Assembly (NCBI GenBank): GCA_964586145.1
Contig: CAZPHH010000045.1
Span: 1 to 39,054, forward strand
Reading direction: 5' to 3'
Length of the DNA stretch: 39,054 bases
From: JAFGJQ01 sp964586145
GTDB taxonomy: Bacteria; Planctomycetota; Phycisphaerae; UBA1845
Below, in pieces: positions 14,879-22,839 of this stretch (positions within the stretch are counted from its first letter, which is position 1; every line of letters starts with the position of its first letter). The notes beneath the pieces are model-generated. The model saw nothing but the letters and a program-made list of their open reading frames with translations, made no database searches and had not been told where the DNA came from. Position numbers and translations under genes: made by a program.

Positions 14879-17157
14879 CCACCTTGCCTGCCACCATATC
14901 GGAACGCGTGCCCCGGCCCGGCATGGCCGCGCCCGGCGTGCCCGCGACCGCCGGTCTGACCCCTGCGGACATTCTGCGTATGATCCGCAGCCGGCTCGTG
15001 CTCATCGTCGCGCTGTCGATCTTCCTGAGCGCGGCGGCCGTCGGCGGTTTCCTGCTGTGGTACACCAAGTACCCGACGTACTCCGCGGAAGCCTACATTC
15101 AGTGTGTTTCGAGCGTGCCGAAGGAGGCCACGTCGCTGCGCCACCCTCAGGTGTACGAAGATGAGCACACCCGCTTTCTGCAGGACCAGGCCCTGTCCAT
15201 CAAGCAGACCAACCTGCTGATGAGGGTGCTTCAGACTCCGGAAGTGCGGAATACGGATTGGTACCAACGAACCAAGCCTGATGAGCGCGTCGACGAGCTG
15301 GACAAGAGTCTCTCGGCCGGCCCGATTCGGGACACGAGCTACATCCGCGTGGCGATGGGCACGCGAAGCAAGGCCGACCCGCACGTGATCGTCCGCAAGG
15401 TCGTGGACGAGTACCTTAGTGAGGCCAGGGAACGAGCGACCTCGCTGTACCGCAGCGAGCTGGCCAAAGTGGAGGCCGAGGCCAGCGAACTCACCCAGCA
15501 GATCGAGGCCCAGAACCAGCAGATCACGATGTTCGCCGGCACGCTGCCGGTGGGGGTCCTCCCGGGGCAGCACCGTCAGGCCATGACCGTGCTGGAAGCC
15601 CAGTTGCTCCAGAATCAACAGGAGGTCACCGAGCTGGAACTGCAGACGCAGGAGTTGCAGGGCCTTCTGGAAATCTACGAGAGCCCCGATTACCAGAGAT
15701 TCATGACGGAAGACCGGCAACTGGTCGAACTGAACCCCCTGGTGCAGCAATTGATTGCCCAGACCCTGGCCCTGGAGCAGGAGGTCACGGCCAGGCTCAC
15801 CAAGCTCGGCGAGAATCACCGTGACGTTCAGAACCTCCGTAACCGCCTCGAGCAAAGTCAACAGCAACTCCAGCGGATGCGGGAGCAGAAGTTCCAGGAA
15901 GCGATGGAGTTGAAACACGAGCAGGTTCGCACGGCCACCTTCAACTCGCAACACGCGACGTTTCTGGCCCAGGAACGCTTGGAGGGAGTCCGCCGCCAGC
16001 AGCAAGACGTGGAGCGGAAGCTGCAGGAATACCGGCGGATGCAGGATGAGCTGGTGTTTCTCACGGCGACGCGGGAGAAGACGATCGATTACTTGCGGGA
16101 ACTGCGGCGCATCGTGGCGGAGCGGTCCGCGGTCCAGATCGAGTTGCGGCAGCCGCCGGTCCCTCCGATCGAGCGCAGCAGACCGCGATTGTACTTCGCC
16201 GTGGTCGGCGTGATGCTCGCCGTCGGTCTGGCCGTCGGCTTCGGGGTGCTGTTGGAGCTGATGGACACGTCGGTGCGGACCGCCCGCGACGTGGTTCGGC
16301 ACCTGGGCGTTCCCATTCTGGGTACCGTTCCCGATGCGGATGACGAGGAAGTCCACATCGATCGTATCGAGACCGTGGTGCATGATCTGCCCCGCTCCAT
16401 GCTGGCGGAGGCGTTCCGGGCGATCCGGACCGCGCTGCAGTTCAGCGCTCCGGCGGAACGGCAGCGCACCCTCGTGGTGACCAGTCCGCACCCCGAAGAC
16501 GGCAAGACCGCGGTTGCCTGCAACCTGGCCGGTTCGCTGGCGCAGGGCGGCCGGCGCGTGCTCTTGGTGGACGCCAATTTCCGGCGACCGGCCCTGCACC
16601 GCATCTACGGACAGGACAACCAGGCGGGCCTGAGCAACATCCTGATCGGGGCGGGCCGCGTGGAGGACTACGTTCGCAACACCGACCTGGGGAACCTGGA
16701 CGTGTTGGTGAGCGGCCCCACGCCGCCGAACCCGGCGGAGCAACTGTCCAGCGCCATGATGCGACAGTTCCTGGACGAGGCGGTTCGTCGGTACGACCAC
16801 GTGGTGCTCGACGCGCCCCCCGCTCTGCTGGCCAGCGACGCCGCCGCCCTGGGGACCATGGTGGACGGCACCGTGCTGGTTCTGCGGGCGAAGGCGAGCT
16901 CGCGCGGCGTGGCCCAGCGAGCCCTGAACCTGCTGCATCACGTCAGCGCGCACGTTTTCGGCGTCGTGCTGAACGCCGCCCAGGCGCAACGGGGCGGCTA
17001 CTTCCGCGAACAGCTTCGTACCTTCTACGATTACCACGCGGAGGAGGACGAGGAGTCACGCTCACGCCAGGCCCTGCCGACGGGGAAGAAGGCGTCCGCC
17101 CTTGACGGACGCCCGCGCGGAGGCGACGACGAAGACGAGGATTCCGCCTCCGCCTGA
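14875..17157 (+). CDS. Wzc-like chain-length determinant fused to a BY-type tyrosine kinase
   Basis: A 760-residue inner-membrane protein that controls polysaccharide chain length. TM1 is near 40-62 (VLIVALSIFLSAAAVGGF). A Wzz-type periplasmic region follows, with long Gln/Glu-rich coiled coils (about 190-420). TM2 is near 438-463 (LYFAVVGVMLAVGLAVGFG). The cytoplasmic kinase domain has Walker A PEDGKTA (near 540), Walker A' VLLVDANFRRP (near 561) and Walker B VVLDAPP (near 641). After the kinase core lies a small tyrosine group (YFREQLRTFYDYH), fewer than in typical tyrosine tails, and then a basic/acidic low-complexity end. The alanine-rich N-terminal 30 residues are extra. ATGA overlap with the exosortase shows coupling. 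The gene is followed by a 417-bp repeat-rich gap. Confidence 0.92.
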   Translation: MTTLPATISERVPRPGMAAPGVPATAGLTPADILRMIRSRLVLIVALSIFLSAAAVGGFLLWYTKYPTYSAEAYIQCVSSVPKEATSLRHPQVYEDEHTRFLQDQALSIKQTNLLMRVLQTPEVRNTDWYQRTKPDERVDELDKSLSAGPIRDTSYIRVAMGTRSKADPHVIVRKVVDEYLSEARERATSLYRSELAKVEAEASELTQQIEAQNQQITMFAGTLPVGVLPGQHRQAMTVLEAQLLQNQQEVTELELQTQELQGLLEIYESPDYQRFMTEDRQLVELNPLVQQLIAQTLALEQEVTARLTKLGENHRDVQNLRNRLEQSQQQLQRMREQKFQEAMELKHEQVRTATFNSQHATFLAQERLEGVRRQQQDVERKLQEYRRMQDELVFLTATREKTIDYLRELRRIVAERSAVQIELRQPPVPPIERSRPRLYFAVVGVMLAVGLAVGFGVLLELMDTSVRTARDVVRHLGVPILGTVPDADDEEVHIDRIETVVHDLPRSMLAEAFRAIRTALQFSAPAERQRTLVVTSPHPEDGKTAVACNLAGSLAQGGRRVLLVDANFRRPALHRIYGQDNQAGLSNILIGAGRVEDYVRNTDLGNLDVLVSGPTPPNPAEQLSSAMMRQFLDEAVRRYDHVVLDAPPALLASDAAALGTMVDGTVLVLRAKASSRGVAQRALNLLHHVSAHVFGVVLNAAQAQRGGYFREQLRTFYDYHAEEDEESRSRQALPTGKKASALDGRPRGGDDEDEDSASA

Positions 17158-17309
17158 CCGGATGGCACGGGTCAGTGCCGGCACGATCCGGACCGCCTGC
17201 CGGCCCCGGCGAAGGCGGCGGCGGCGCCTCCTTGGGGGCCTGCCGTTCAGCCGGTCTCTTCCAGCCTCTTTGTGGGACCGCCTTGTTTGGGGGACCGGCT
17301 TCTTTGTGG

Positions 17310-17329
17310 GACCGGCTTTCCAGCCGGTC
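17310..17329 (+). repeat. Dispersed hairpin repeat, family A, copy 3
   Basis: GACCGGCT-TTCC-AGCCGGTC, a perfect 8-bp stem, preceded by TTTGTGG. Decayed relatives lie immediately upstream. Confidence 0.85.
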
Positions 17330-17351
17330 TTGAGAGGCTTTGGGCTGCAGG

Positions 17352-17375
17352 ATTGGTCCGCACGGCGGACCCTAC
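17352..17375 (-). repeat. Dispersed palindromic repeat, family B, copy 1
   Basis: The 24 bp are the exact reverse complement of 37646-37669. The core is GGTCCGC, 3 bp, GCGGACC, a 7-bp inverted repeat. The second and third copies lie 20 kb away, upstream of kbl. Confidence 0.85.
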
Positions 17376-17425
17376 TCCCGTTTTGGAGGACCGGCCAGTC
17401 GTTGTGGAATCGGCTTCTGGTGTGG

Positions 17426-17445
17426 GACCGGCTTTCCAGCCGGTC
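17426..17445 (+). repeat. Dispersed hairpin repeat, family A, copy 4
   Basis: GACCGGCT-TTCC-AGCCGGTC preceded by GGTGTGG, the same flank as the 17-bp array near 4435. Confidence 0.85.
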
Positions 17446-17470
17446 TTTCACCGCGACGCCGACGGCGCCG

Positions 17471-17499
17471 TTGTCGGCTCATGGCCGCGGTCGTATACT
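17471..17499 (+). promoter_or_regulatory. Predicted promoter for the DegT aminotransferase gene
   Basis: TTGTCG (17471-17476) and TATACT (17494-17499) are separated by 17 bp. Transcription would begin near 17506, about 70 nt before the ATG at 17575. Confidence 0.5.
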
Positions 17500-17574
17500 G
17501 CCGGTCCGACTCCCGTCGACGACCGGCGCCGAGCGGATGCCTGCCCGCCGACGGGCTGCACTACGGAACGCATC

Positions 17575-18687
17575 ATGAAACCGATCGGACTGCTGGATCT
17601 GGCCGGCGAAACGGCCCTGTTCCGCACGGAGATTCTCGAAGGCATCGAGACGGTGTTGGAGACCTGCCGCTTCGTGCTGGGGCCGCAGATCGAGGAACTG
17701 GAGCGCCGCCTGGCGGAGTACTCCCAGTGTCGCCGCGGCATCGCCGTGAGCAGCGGCACCGACGCCATTCTCTGCGCCCTGATGGCCGCGGGCGTCGGGC
17801 CGGGCGACGAGGTCATTACCACGCCGTTCACCTTCTTTGCCACGGCCGGCTGCGTTCACCGGGTCGGGGCCCGCCCGGTGTTCGTGGACATTGAGAGCGA
17901 CACGTTCAACATCGACGTTTCCCGGATACCGGCCGCCGTGACGCCGCGCACGAAAGCCATTCTGCCCGTGCATCTTTTCGGGCAGTGCGCCGACATGGAT
18001 GAGATTCTGCACGTCGCCGACCACCACGGGGTAACCGTCCTGGAGGACGCGGCCCAGGCGATCGGGGCGACGTACCGGGGTCGGCGTGCGTGCTCCATGG
18101 GGAACGCGGGGTGCCTGTCGTTCTATCCCACCAAGAACCTCGGGGCGTGCGGGGACGGGGGCATGGTCCTGACCAACGACGAGGCGTTCGCGGATCGTTG
18201 CGTCGTGCTGCGTAACCACGGCCAGTCCCGGCAGTACGAGCACGAATCGGTGGGCGGAAACTTCCGTCTCGATGCGTTTCAGGGCGTGGTGCTGTTGGCG
18301 AAGTTCCGCCGGCTGCAGGAACTGACCGCCCGGCGGCAGGCCAACGCGGAGCGCTACAACGAGCGCCTGGCCGACCTGCCCGTGCAGGCCCCGCGCGTGC
18401 GCGAGTACAATGTTTCGGCGTACCATCAGTACACGATTCTCTGTGACCGGCGCGACGACCTGATGGCGCACCTCAAGGCGGCGGGCGTCGGCAGCGGGGT
18501 CTACTATCCGCTGCCCCTGCACCTGCAGCCGTGTTTTTCGGGGTTGGGATACAAGCCGGGCGACTTCCCGCGGGCGGAAGAGGCGGCTCGCCGCGTGCTG
18601 GCCTTGCCAGTGCACGCGCTGCTGTCCACCGAGGACGTCGATCGCGTGATCGACGAGATCGCGAGATTCTATGGGAAGAAGCGCTGA
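17575..18687 (+). CDS. DegT/DnrJ/EryC1/StrS family sugar-nucleotide aminotransferase
   Basis: A 370-residue PLP-dependent enzyme of fold type I. The PLP lysine is K187 in FYPTKNLGACGDGG, the hallmark of this family. Also present are SSGTDAILCALMAAGVGPGDEV near the N-terminus and EDAAQAIGA, which contributes the aspartate that pairs with the PLP ring. Members transfer an amino group from glutamate to a 3- or 4-keto sugar nucleotide, giving an amino sugar for polysaccharide. Which sugar cannot be told. The frame runs upstream into the repeats, but MKPIGLLDL at 17575 is where family similarity begins; only a weak GGAA precedes it. The UDP-xylose synthase-like gene starts 40 bp downstream. Confidence 0.92.
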   Translation: MKPIGLLDLAGETALFRTEILEGIETVLETCRFVLGPQIEELERRLAEYSQCRRGIAVSSGTDAILCALMAAGVGPGDEVITTPFTFFATAGCVHRVGARPVFVDIESDTFNIDVSRIPAAVTPRTKAILPVHLFGQCADMDEILHVADHHGVTVLEDAAQAIGATYRGRRACSMGNAGCLSFYPTKNLGACGDGGMVLTNDEAFADRCVVLRNHGQSRQYEHESVGGNFRLDAFQGVVLLAKFRRLQELTARRQANAERYNERLADLPVQAPRVREYNVSAYHQYTILCDRRDDLMAHLKAAGVGSGVYYPLPLHLQPCFSGLGYKPGDFPRAEEAARRVLALPVHALLSTEDVDRVIDEIARFYGKKR

Positions 18688-18727
18688 AGAGCGGACGGTT
18701 GACCGGTCCGGGAGAGCGAGGCCTTCC

Positions 18728-19666
18728 ATGCGTGTTCTGGTCACGGGCGGAGCGGGGTTCCTGGGCAGTCACTTGTGCGACCGCCTCATCCGCGACGGGT
18801 ACGACGTGCTCTGCCTGGACAACCTGTTCACGGGCAGTCGGCAGAACGTGCATCACCTGATGAGCCACCCGCGATTCGAGTTCATTCGTCACGACGTGGT
18901 GCAACCGATCCTGCTGGAGGTGGACTGGATCTTCAACCTGGCCTGTCCGGCTTCCCCCATCCATTACCAGTACAACCCGGTCAAGACCGTCAAGACGTCC
19001 GTGCTGGGCACCCTGCACATGCTCGGTCTGGCCAAGCGCGTGCGGGCCCGCATCCTCCAGGCGTCCACCAGCGAGGTGTACGGAGACCCCGCGGAGCATC
19101 CGCAGAGGGAGACGTACTGGGGCAACGTCAATCCCATCGGCCCGCGAAGCTGCTACGACGAGGGCAAGCGAATCGCCGAGACGCTCATGACGGATTACCA
19201 CCGGCAGAACCGCGTGGACATCCGCATCGTGCGCATCTTCAACACCTATGGCCCGCGCATGGCGGTGGGCGATGGCCGGGTGATGTCCAACTTCATCGTG
19301 CAGGGCTTGCGCGGCGAGCCCGTCACCATCTATGGGGACGGCCGCCAGACCCGCAGTTTCTGCTACGTCGACGACCAGATTGACGGCATGATGGCGCTGA
19401 TGCAGTACGAAGGCGCGGACGCCCACGAGCCGGTGAACGTGGGCAGCAGCGAAGAGGTCTCCATGTTGGAACTGGTGCAGCTCCTCGCCGAAACGCTGGG
19501 CCGGCCCCTGCAAACGGTCTCGCACCCGCTGCCCACGGACGACCCCGTGCGTCGCCGTGCGGACACCTCGCGGGCCCGCGAGCGCCTGGGCTGGCGGACA
19601 CAGGTCCCCTTGCGGGACGGCCTGGCCCGCACCGTGGCCTTTTTCCGTGAGTTGCTCGGCGCCTGA
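18728..19666 (+). CDS. UDP-glucuronate decarboxylase-like SDR (UDP-xylose synthase)
   Basis: A 312-residue extended SDR. NAD-binding motif TGGAGFLGSH lies at the N-terminus; the catalytic pair is Y143/K147 in YDEGK. The run FNLACPASPIHYQ, STSEVYGDP and RIFNTYGPRM is very close to UDP-glucuronate decarboxylases (UXS), which convert UDP-glucuronate to UDP-xylose. The ATG at 18728 follows GAGCGAGG; the frame extends 19 codons upstream without family similarity. Ugd, encoded two genes on, makes the substrate, so the context supports the call. A dTDP-glucose 4,6-dehydratase-like activity is less likely because the UXS-type sequence around PASP is so well kept. Confidence 0.88.
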   Translation: MRVLVTGGAGFLGSHLCDRLIRDGYDVLCLDNLFTGSRQNVHHLMSHPRFEFIRHDVVQPILLEVDWIFNLACPASPIHYQYNPVKTVKTSVLGTLHMLGLAKRVRARILQASTSEVYGDPAEHPQRETYWGNVNPIGPRSCYDEGKRIAETLMTDYHRQNRVDIRIVRIFNTYGPRMAVGDGRVMSNFIVQGLRGEPVTIYGDGRQTRSFCYVDDQIDGMMALMQYEGADAHEPVNVGSSEEVSMLELVQLLAETLGRPLQTVSHPLPTDDPVRRRADTSRARERLGWRTQVPLRDGLARTVAFFRELLGA

Positions 19667-19752
19667 CGGGGACACGCCGGCAAGAGCGTGCCGCGGCGGG
19701 GGTCGGGCCTCCGCGGCCGGATTGGAAGCAGCGCGGCCGGGAATCCAGGATC

Positions 19753-20337
19753 ATGCCGGAACCCTCAACAGGAGGCGATGCCACCCACTGGTCGCCCGCC
19801 GCCGTCGCGGCCGTCCCGGAGCCGACGGAGGGCGCCTGGTGGGCGGCCCACACCCGCCCCCGGGCGGAGAAGCAACTGGCGGCCGATCTGGCCCGTCTCG
19901 GGCTGTGCTGTTACCTGCCCCTGCGCGAACGCGTGACGCGGAATGCCCGCACGCATCGGCTGCACCGATCCGTCGTTCCCGTGTTCTCGGGGTATCTTTT
20001 TTTCGTGGCCGACGAGGCCCAACGGCTCCGAGCCCTGGCGACACGGCGGATCGTCAGCACGCTGACCGTGCCTCGGCAGACCCAACTGGTCGCCGAGCTT
20101 CGTCACCTTCACACGGTGCTGGCGGCCGACGCCCCCGTGCTGCTCCGGTCCAGTCTGCGCGTCGGCCGCTGGGTGCGCATCGGCGACGGGCCACTGGCCG
20201 GCGTGGAGGGCGTCGTCAGCGGCTGGCGATCGCGCGTCCGCGTTGCGCTGAACGTGAACATCCTCGGACAGTCCGTCACGGTGGAGGTGCTGCGGGACCA
20301 GGTCGAGCCGATCGACCCGCCCTGGTACGCCGCCTGA
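19753..20337 (+). CDS. NusG paralogue, probable cluster-specific antiterminator
   Basis: A 194-residue protein. Residues about 28-115 form an NGN domain: WWAAHTRPRAEKQLAADL at its start and VVPVFSGYLFFVA in its middle are the family signature. A KOW motif follows near 140-165 (VGRWVRIGDGPLAGVEGVV). The length and the first 25 unmatched residues fit specialised NusG paralogues such as RfaH, UpxY and LoaP, which bind RNA polymerase and prevent early termination in polysaccharide operons. Its place within a polysaccharide cluster supports this role (inference); the housekeeping nusG normally sits by secE and ribosomal genes, absent here. No ops-like element could be recognised. The start at 19753 has only a modest AGGA upstream. 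Confidence 0.88.
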   Translation: MPEPSTGGDATHWSPAAVAAVPEPTEGAWWAAHTRPRAEKQLAADLARLGLCCYLPLRERVTRNARTHRLHRSVVPVFSGYLFFVADEAQRLRALATRRIVSTLTVPRQTQLVAELRHLHTVLAADAPVLLRSSLRVGRWVRIGDGPLAGVEGVVSGWRSRVRVALNVNILGQSVTVEVLRDQVEPIDPPWYAA

Positions 20338-20368
20338 CCGGCGGGTGGTCCCCCGGGCAGACGGCTCC

Positions 20369-20374
20369 TATAAT
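20369..20374 (+). promoter_or_regulatory. Consensus -10 box upstream of ugd
   Basis: TATAAT, 46 bp before the ugd ATG. No convincing -35 box is found at 16-18 bp, so promoter activity is uncertain. The ugd Shine-Dalgarno (GAGG, near 20409-20412) can pair with CCTC immediately before the ATG, forming a small hairpin. Confidence 0.3.
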
Positions 20375-20420
20375 GCCCGCCGGTGTCTGACCACAGGAAC
20401 CTGCAGAAGAGGGTCCCCTC

Positions 20421-21734
20421 ATGAAGGTGAGCGTAGTGGGTGTCGGGTACGTCGGGCTGGTGGCCGGCACGTGTTTCGCCGACGGCGGCAACCACGTGAT
20501 CTGCGTCGACCGCGACAAGAGCAAGATCGACAAGCTCCGGAAGGACGAGTTGCCGATCTACGAGCCCGGCCTGCTGGAGATCGTCCAGCGCAACGTGAAG
20601 GCCGGCCGGCTCGTTTTCACGACGGATCTGGCCGAGGCCGTGGCGGGTTCGCTCATCATCTTTCTGGCCGTGGGCACGCCGCCCGCGCCGGACGGCTCCG
20701 CCGACCTGTCCGCCGTGCTCTCCGTGGCGGAGCAGATCGGGCGGCTCATGAACGGTTACCGGATTCTCGTCATGAAGAGCACGGTTCCGGTGGGCGCCCA
20801 CAAGCTGATCCGCGAGGCCGTCGCCCGGCACACCGATCACAAGTTCGATTACGTGAGCAATCCGGAGTTCCTCAAGGAAGGCATGGCGGTGGAGGACTTC
20901 ATGCGGCCCGACCGCGTGGTCATCGGGACGGACAACCCGGCGGTCAGCGAGATCATGAAGCAGCTCTATGCACCGTTCATGCGGCGGGAGGAGAAGTTCC
21001 TGTTCATGGACCCGGCCAGCGCCGAGCTGACCAAGTATGCGGCCAACGCCCTGCTGGCGACGAAGATATCGTTCATCAATGAAATCGCCCTGCTCTGCGA
21101 GAAAGTGGGCGCGGACGTGAGCCTGGTTCGCAAGGGGGTGGGGTCGGATTCACGCCTGGGACCGGCCTTCCTGTTTCCCGGCGTGGGGTACGGCGGGTCA
21201 TGCTTCCCGAAGGACGTGAGCGCCCTGATCGCCGTGGGCGAGCGACTGGGTCACCCCATGACCATCGCCAAGGCGGTGGATGAGGTGAACCAGCGGCAGC
21301 GGAAGATCTTCGCCGACCGAGTCATCGAGCACTTCGGCGATCGCTGCCGGGACACCTGCCTGGCGGTCTGGGGTCTGGCCTTCAAGGCCCGCACCGACGA
21401 CGTACGAGAGTCGCCCGCGCTGTATGGCGTGCAGCGGTTTCTGGATGCGGGTATCCGGGTGCGCGCCCACGACCCGGAGGCCGTGGAGAACGCCCGGGCC
21501 GTCATCGGCGATCGGTTGGCCACGTTTGAGGACGGGTACGAGGCCCTGCACGACGCCGACGCGCTGGTGATCTTCACGGACTGGCAGGAGTTCCGCACGC
21601 CGGATTTTGAGCGGATCGCCGCCACGCTGAAACAGCCGCTGATCTTCGACGGCAGGAACCTGTACGATCCGGCCCTGATGCGGCGGATGGGCATTCAGTA
21701 CCATTGCATCGGCCGGCCGCAGAGCAAAGCGTGA
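20421..21734 (+). CDS. ugd: UDP-glucose 6-dehydrogenase
   Basis: A 437-residue NAD-dependent enzyme that oxidises UDP-glucose to UDP-glucuronate. Signatures: N-terminal VVGVGYVGLVAGTCFAD, TVPVGAH, EFLKEGMAVEDFMRPDRVVIG, catalytic Cys261 in YGGSCFPKD, and the C-terminal UDP-binding part with WGLAFKARTDDVRESPA. Length is normal for the bacterial family. The ATG at 20421 is preceded by AGAGGG. Its product is the shared substrate for the UDP-xylose synthase-like gene (18728) and the 4-epimerase-like gene (21781), 46 bp downstream. It acts in the cytoplasm and is a committed step toward acidic polysaccharide. Confidence 0.96.
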   Translation: MKVSVVGVGYVGLVAGTCFADGGNHVICVDRDKSKIDKLRKDELPIYEPGLLEIVQRNVKAGRLVFTTDLAEAVAGSLIIFLAVGTPPAPDGSADLSAVLSVAEQIGRLMNGYRILVMKSTVPVGAHKLIREAVARHTDHKFDYVSNPEFLKEGMAVEDFMRPDRVVIGTDNPAVSEIMKQLYAPFMRREEKFLFMDPASAELTKYAANALLATKISFINEIALLCEKVGADVSLVRKGVGSDSRLGPAFLFPGVGYGGSCFPKDVSALIAVGERLGHPMTIAKAVDEVNQRQRKIFADRVIEHFGDRCRDTCLAVWGLAFKARTDDVRESPALYGVQRFLDAGIRVRAHDPEAVENARAVIGDRLATFEDGYEALHDADALVIFTDWQEFRTPDFERIAATLKQPLIFDGRNLYDPALMRRMGIQYHCIGRPQSKA

Positions 21735-21780
21735 CGGCCCCGACGCCGATCCTCGCGCGTGGATTCCCGGAGTCGCCCCT

Positions 21781-22728
21781 ATGCCCAGAATCATCGTCAC
21801 CGGTGGAGCGGGCTTCATCGGATCGCACGTGTGCGAGGCGCTGCTGGCTCGCGAATGGGACGTCCTGGCCCTGGACAACTTCGACACGTTCTACGATCCA
21901 CAGATCAAACGGCATAACGTGCAATCCTGTCTGGCCGACGGGCGGTTCGCCCTGGCGGAGGGGGACATCTGCGATGCGGCCTTCGTGCAAGACGTGCTGG
22001 CCGGCGGGGCGGACGTGCTGGTGCATCTGGCCGCCCGGGCCGGCGTCCGGCCCTCCATCCAGCAGCCGCTGCTGTACCAGAAGGTGAACGTGGAGGGAAC
22101 GCTGGTGCTGCTGGAGGCGGCCCGCCGGGCGGGCGTGCGGAAGTTCCTCTTCGCCAGCAGTTCCAGCCTCTACGGCAACAACCGCAAGGTCCCCTTCGCC
22201 GAGTCCGACCCGGTGGACCATCCGATCTCCCCCTACGCCGCCACCAAGAAGGCGGGCGAGCTGCTGTGTCACACGTATCACCACCTGTACGGCCTGGACG
22301 TGACCTGCCTGCGGTTCTTCACGGTGTACGGGCCCCGGCAGCGCCCGGACCTGGCCATCCACATGTTCGCCCGGCGGATCGAGGCGGGGCAGCCCGTTCC
22401 GGTGTTCGGAGACGGGAGCATGCGGCGCGACTACACGTACATCGACGACATCGTCGCCGGCGTGCTGGCCGCCGTGGACCGCTGCCAGGGCTACCACCTG
22501 TACAACCTCGGCGAATCGCGGCCGGTTTCCCTGACCGACATGATCGCGACGCTGGAACGCGCGTTGGGCCGGCGGGCGATCATCGACCGCCGGCCGCTGC
22601 AGCCGGGCGACGTGGACCAGACCTATGCAGACATCCGGCTGGCCCGGACGGAGCTGGGGTACAACCCCGCCACCCCCTTTGCGGACGGCGTCGCTCGCTT
22701 CATCGCCTGGATGCGGGCCCCGGCGTAG
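21781..22728 (+). CDS. UDP-glucuronate 4-epimerase-like SDR
   Basis: A 315-residue extended SDR. TGGAGFIGSH binds NAD; the catalytic pair is Y152/K156 in YAATK. The stretch LDNFDTFYDPQIKRHNV, followed by ARAGVRPSI, SSSSLYGNN and FFTVYGPRQRPDLAIHMF, is typical of UDP-glucuronate 4-epimerases (LspL/CapI/GAE group), which make UDP-galacturonate. The link to ugd directly upstream supports this. Some close relatives are annotated UDP-glucose 4-epimerase, so the exact sugar is a strong inference, not proof. The ATG at 21781 comes 44 bp after the ugd stop codon. Confidence 0.86.
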   Translation: MPRIIVTGGAGFIGSHVCEALLAREWDVLALDNFDTFYDPQIKRHNVQSCLADGRFALAEGDICDAAFVQDVLAGGADVLVHLAARAGVRPSIQQPLLYQKVNVEGTLVLLEAARRAGVRKFLFASSSSLYGNNRKVPFAESDPVDHPISPYAATKKAGELLCHTYHHLYGLDVTCLRFFTVYGPRQRPDLAIHMFARRIEAGQPVPVFGDGSMRRDYTYIDDIVAGVLAAVDRCQGYHLYNLGESRPVSLTDMIATLERALGRRAIIDRRPLQPGDVDQTYADIRLARTELGYNPATPFADGVARFIAWMRAPA

Positions 22729-22781
22729 CCGCGCGGGGCAGGGGGACGGCGGGCGCCCGGTCCGCCGGTGCCGTCTCCGGC

Positions 22782-22810
22782 TTGCCCATCCGCCGTCCTT
22801 GCGTCACAAT
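22782..22810 (+). promoter_or_regulatory. Predicted promoter for the SDR gene at 22840
   Basis: TTGCCC (22782-22787) and CACAAT (22805-22810) are separated by 17 bp. Transcription would begin just before the ribosome-binding site AAGGAG (22825-22830). Confidence 0.4.
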
Positions 22811-22839
22811 CTCTCGTCCCAGCCAAGGAGTTTTCGCGC

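Larger units (their letters stand above)
17158..17574. other. Repeat-rich intergenic gap inside the exopolysaccharide cluster
   Basis: No gene is seen. It contains two perfect family-A hairpins (17310-17329, 17426-17445), several decayed copies (near 17249-17270 and 17291-17300), one family-B palindrome (17352-17375) and a strong promoter-like pair (17471-17499) that would restart transcription for the aminotransferase gene. Confidence 0.7.

Noticed and set aside
14464..17037. 857-codon open frame on the minus strand opposite the exosortase and Wzc-like genes
   Set aside because: Long antisense frames are common in GC-rich DNA; it has low-complexity His/Arg/Gln-rich sequence, no domain, and the plus-strand genes are unmistakable.
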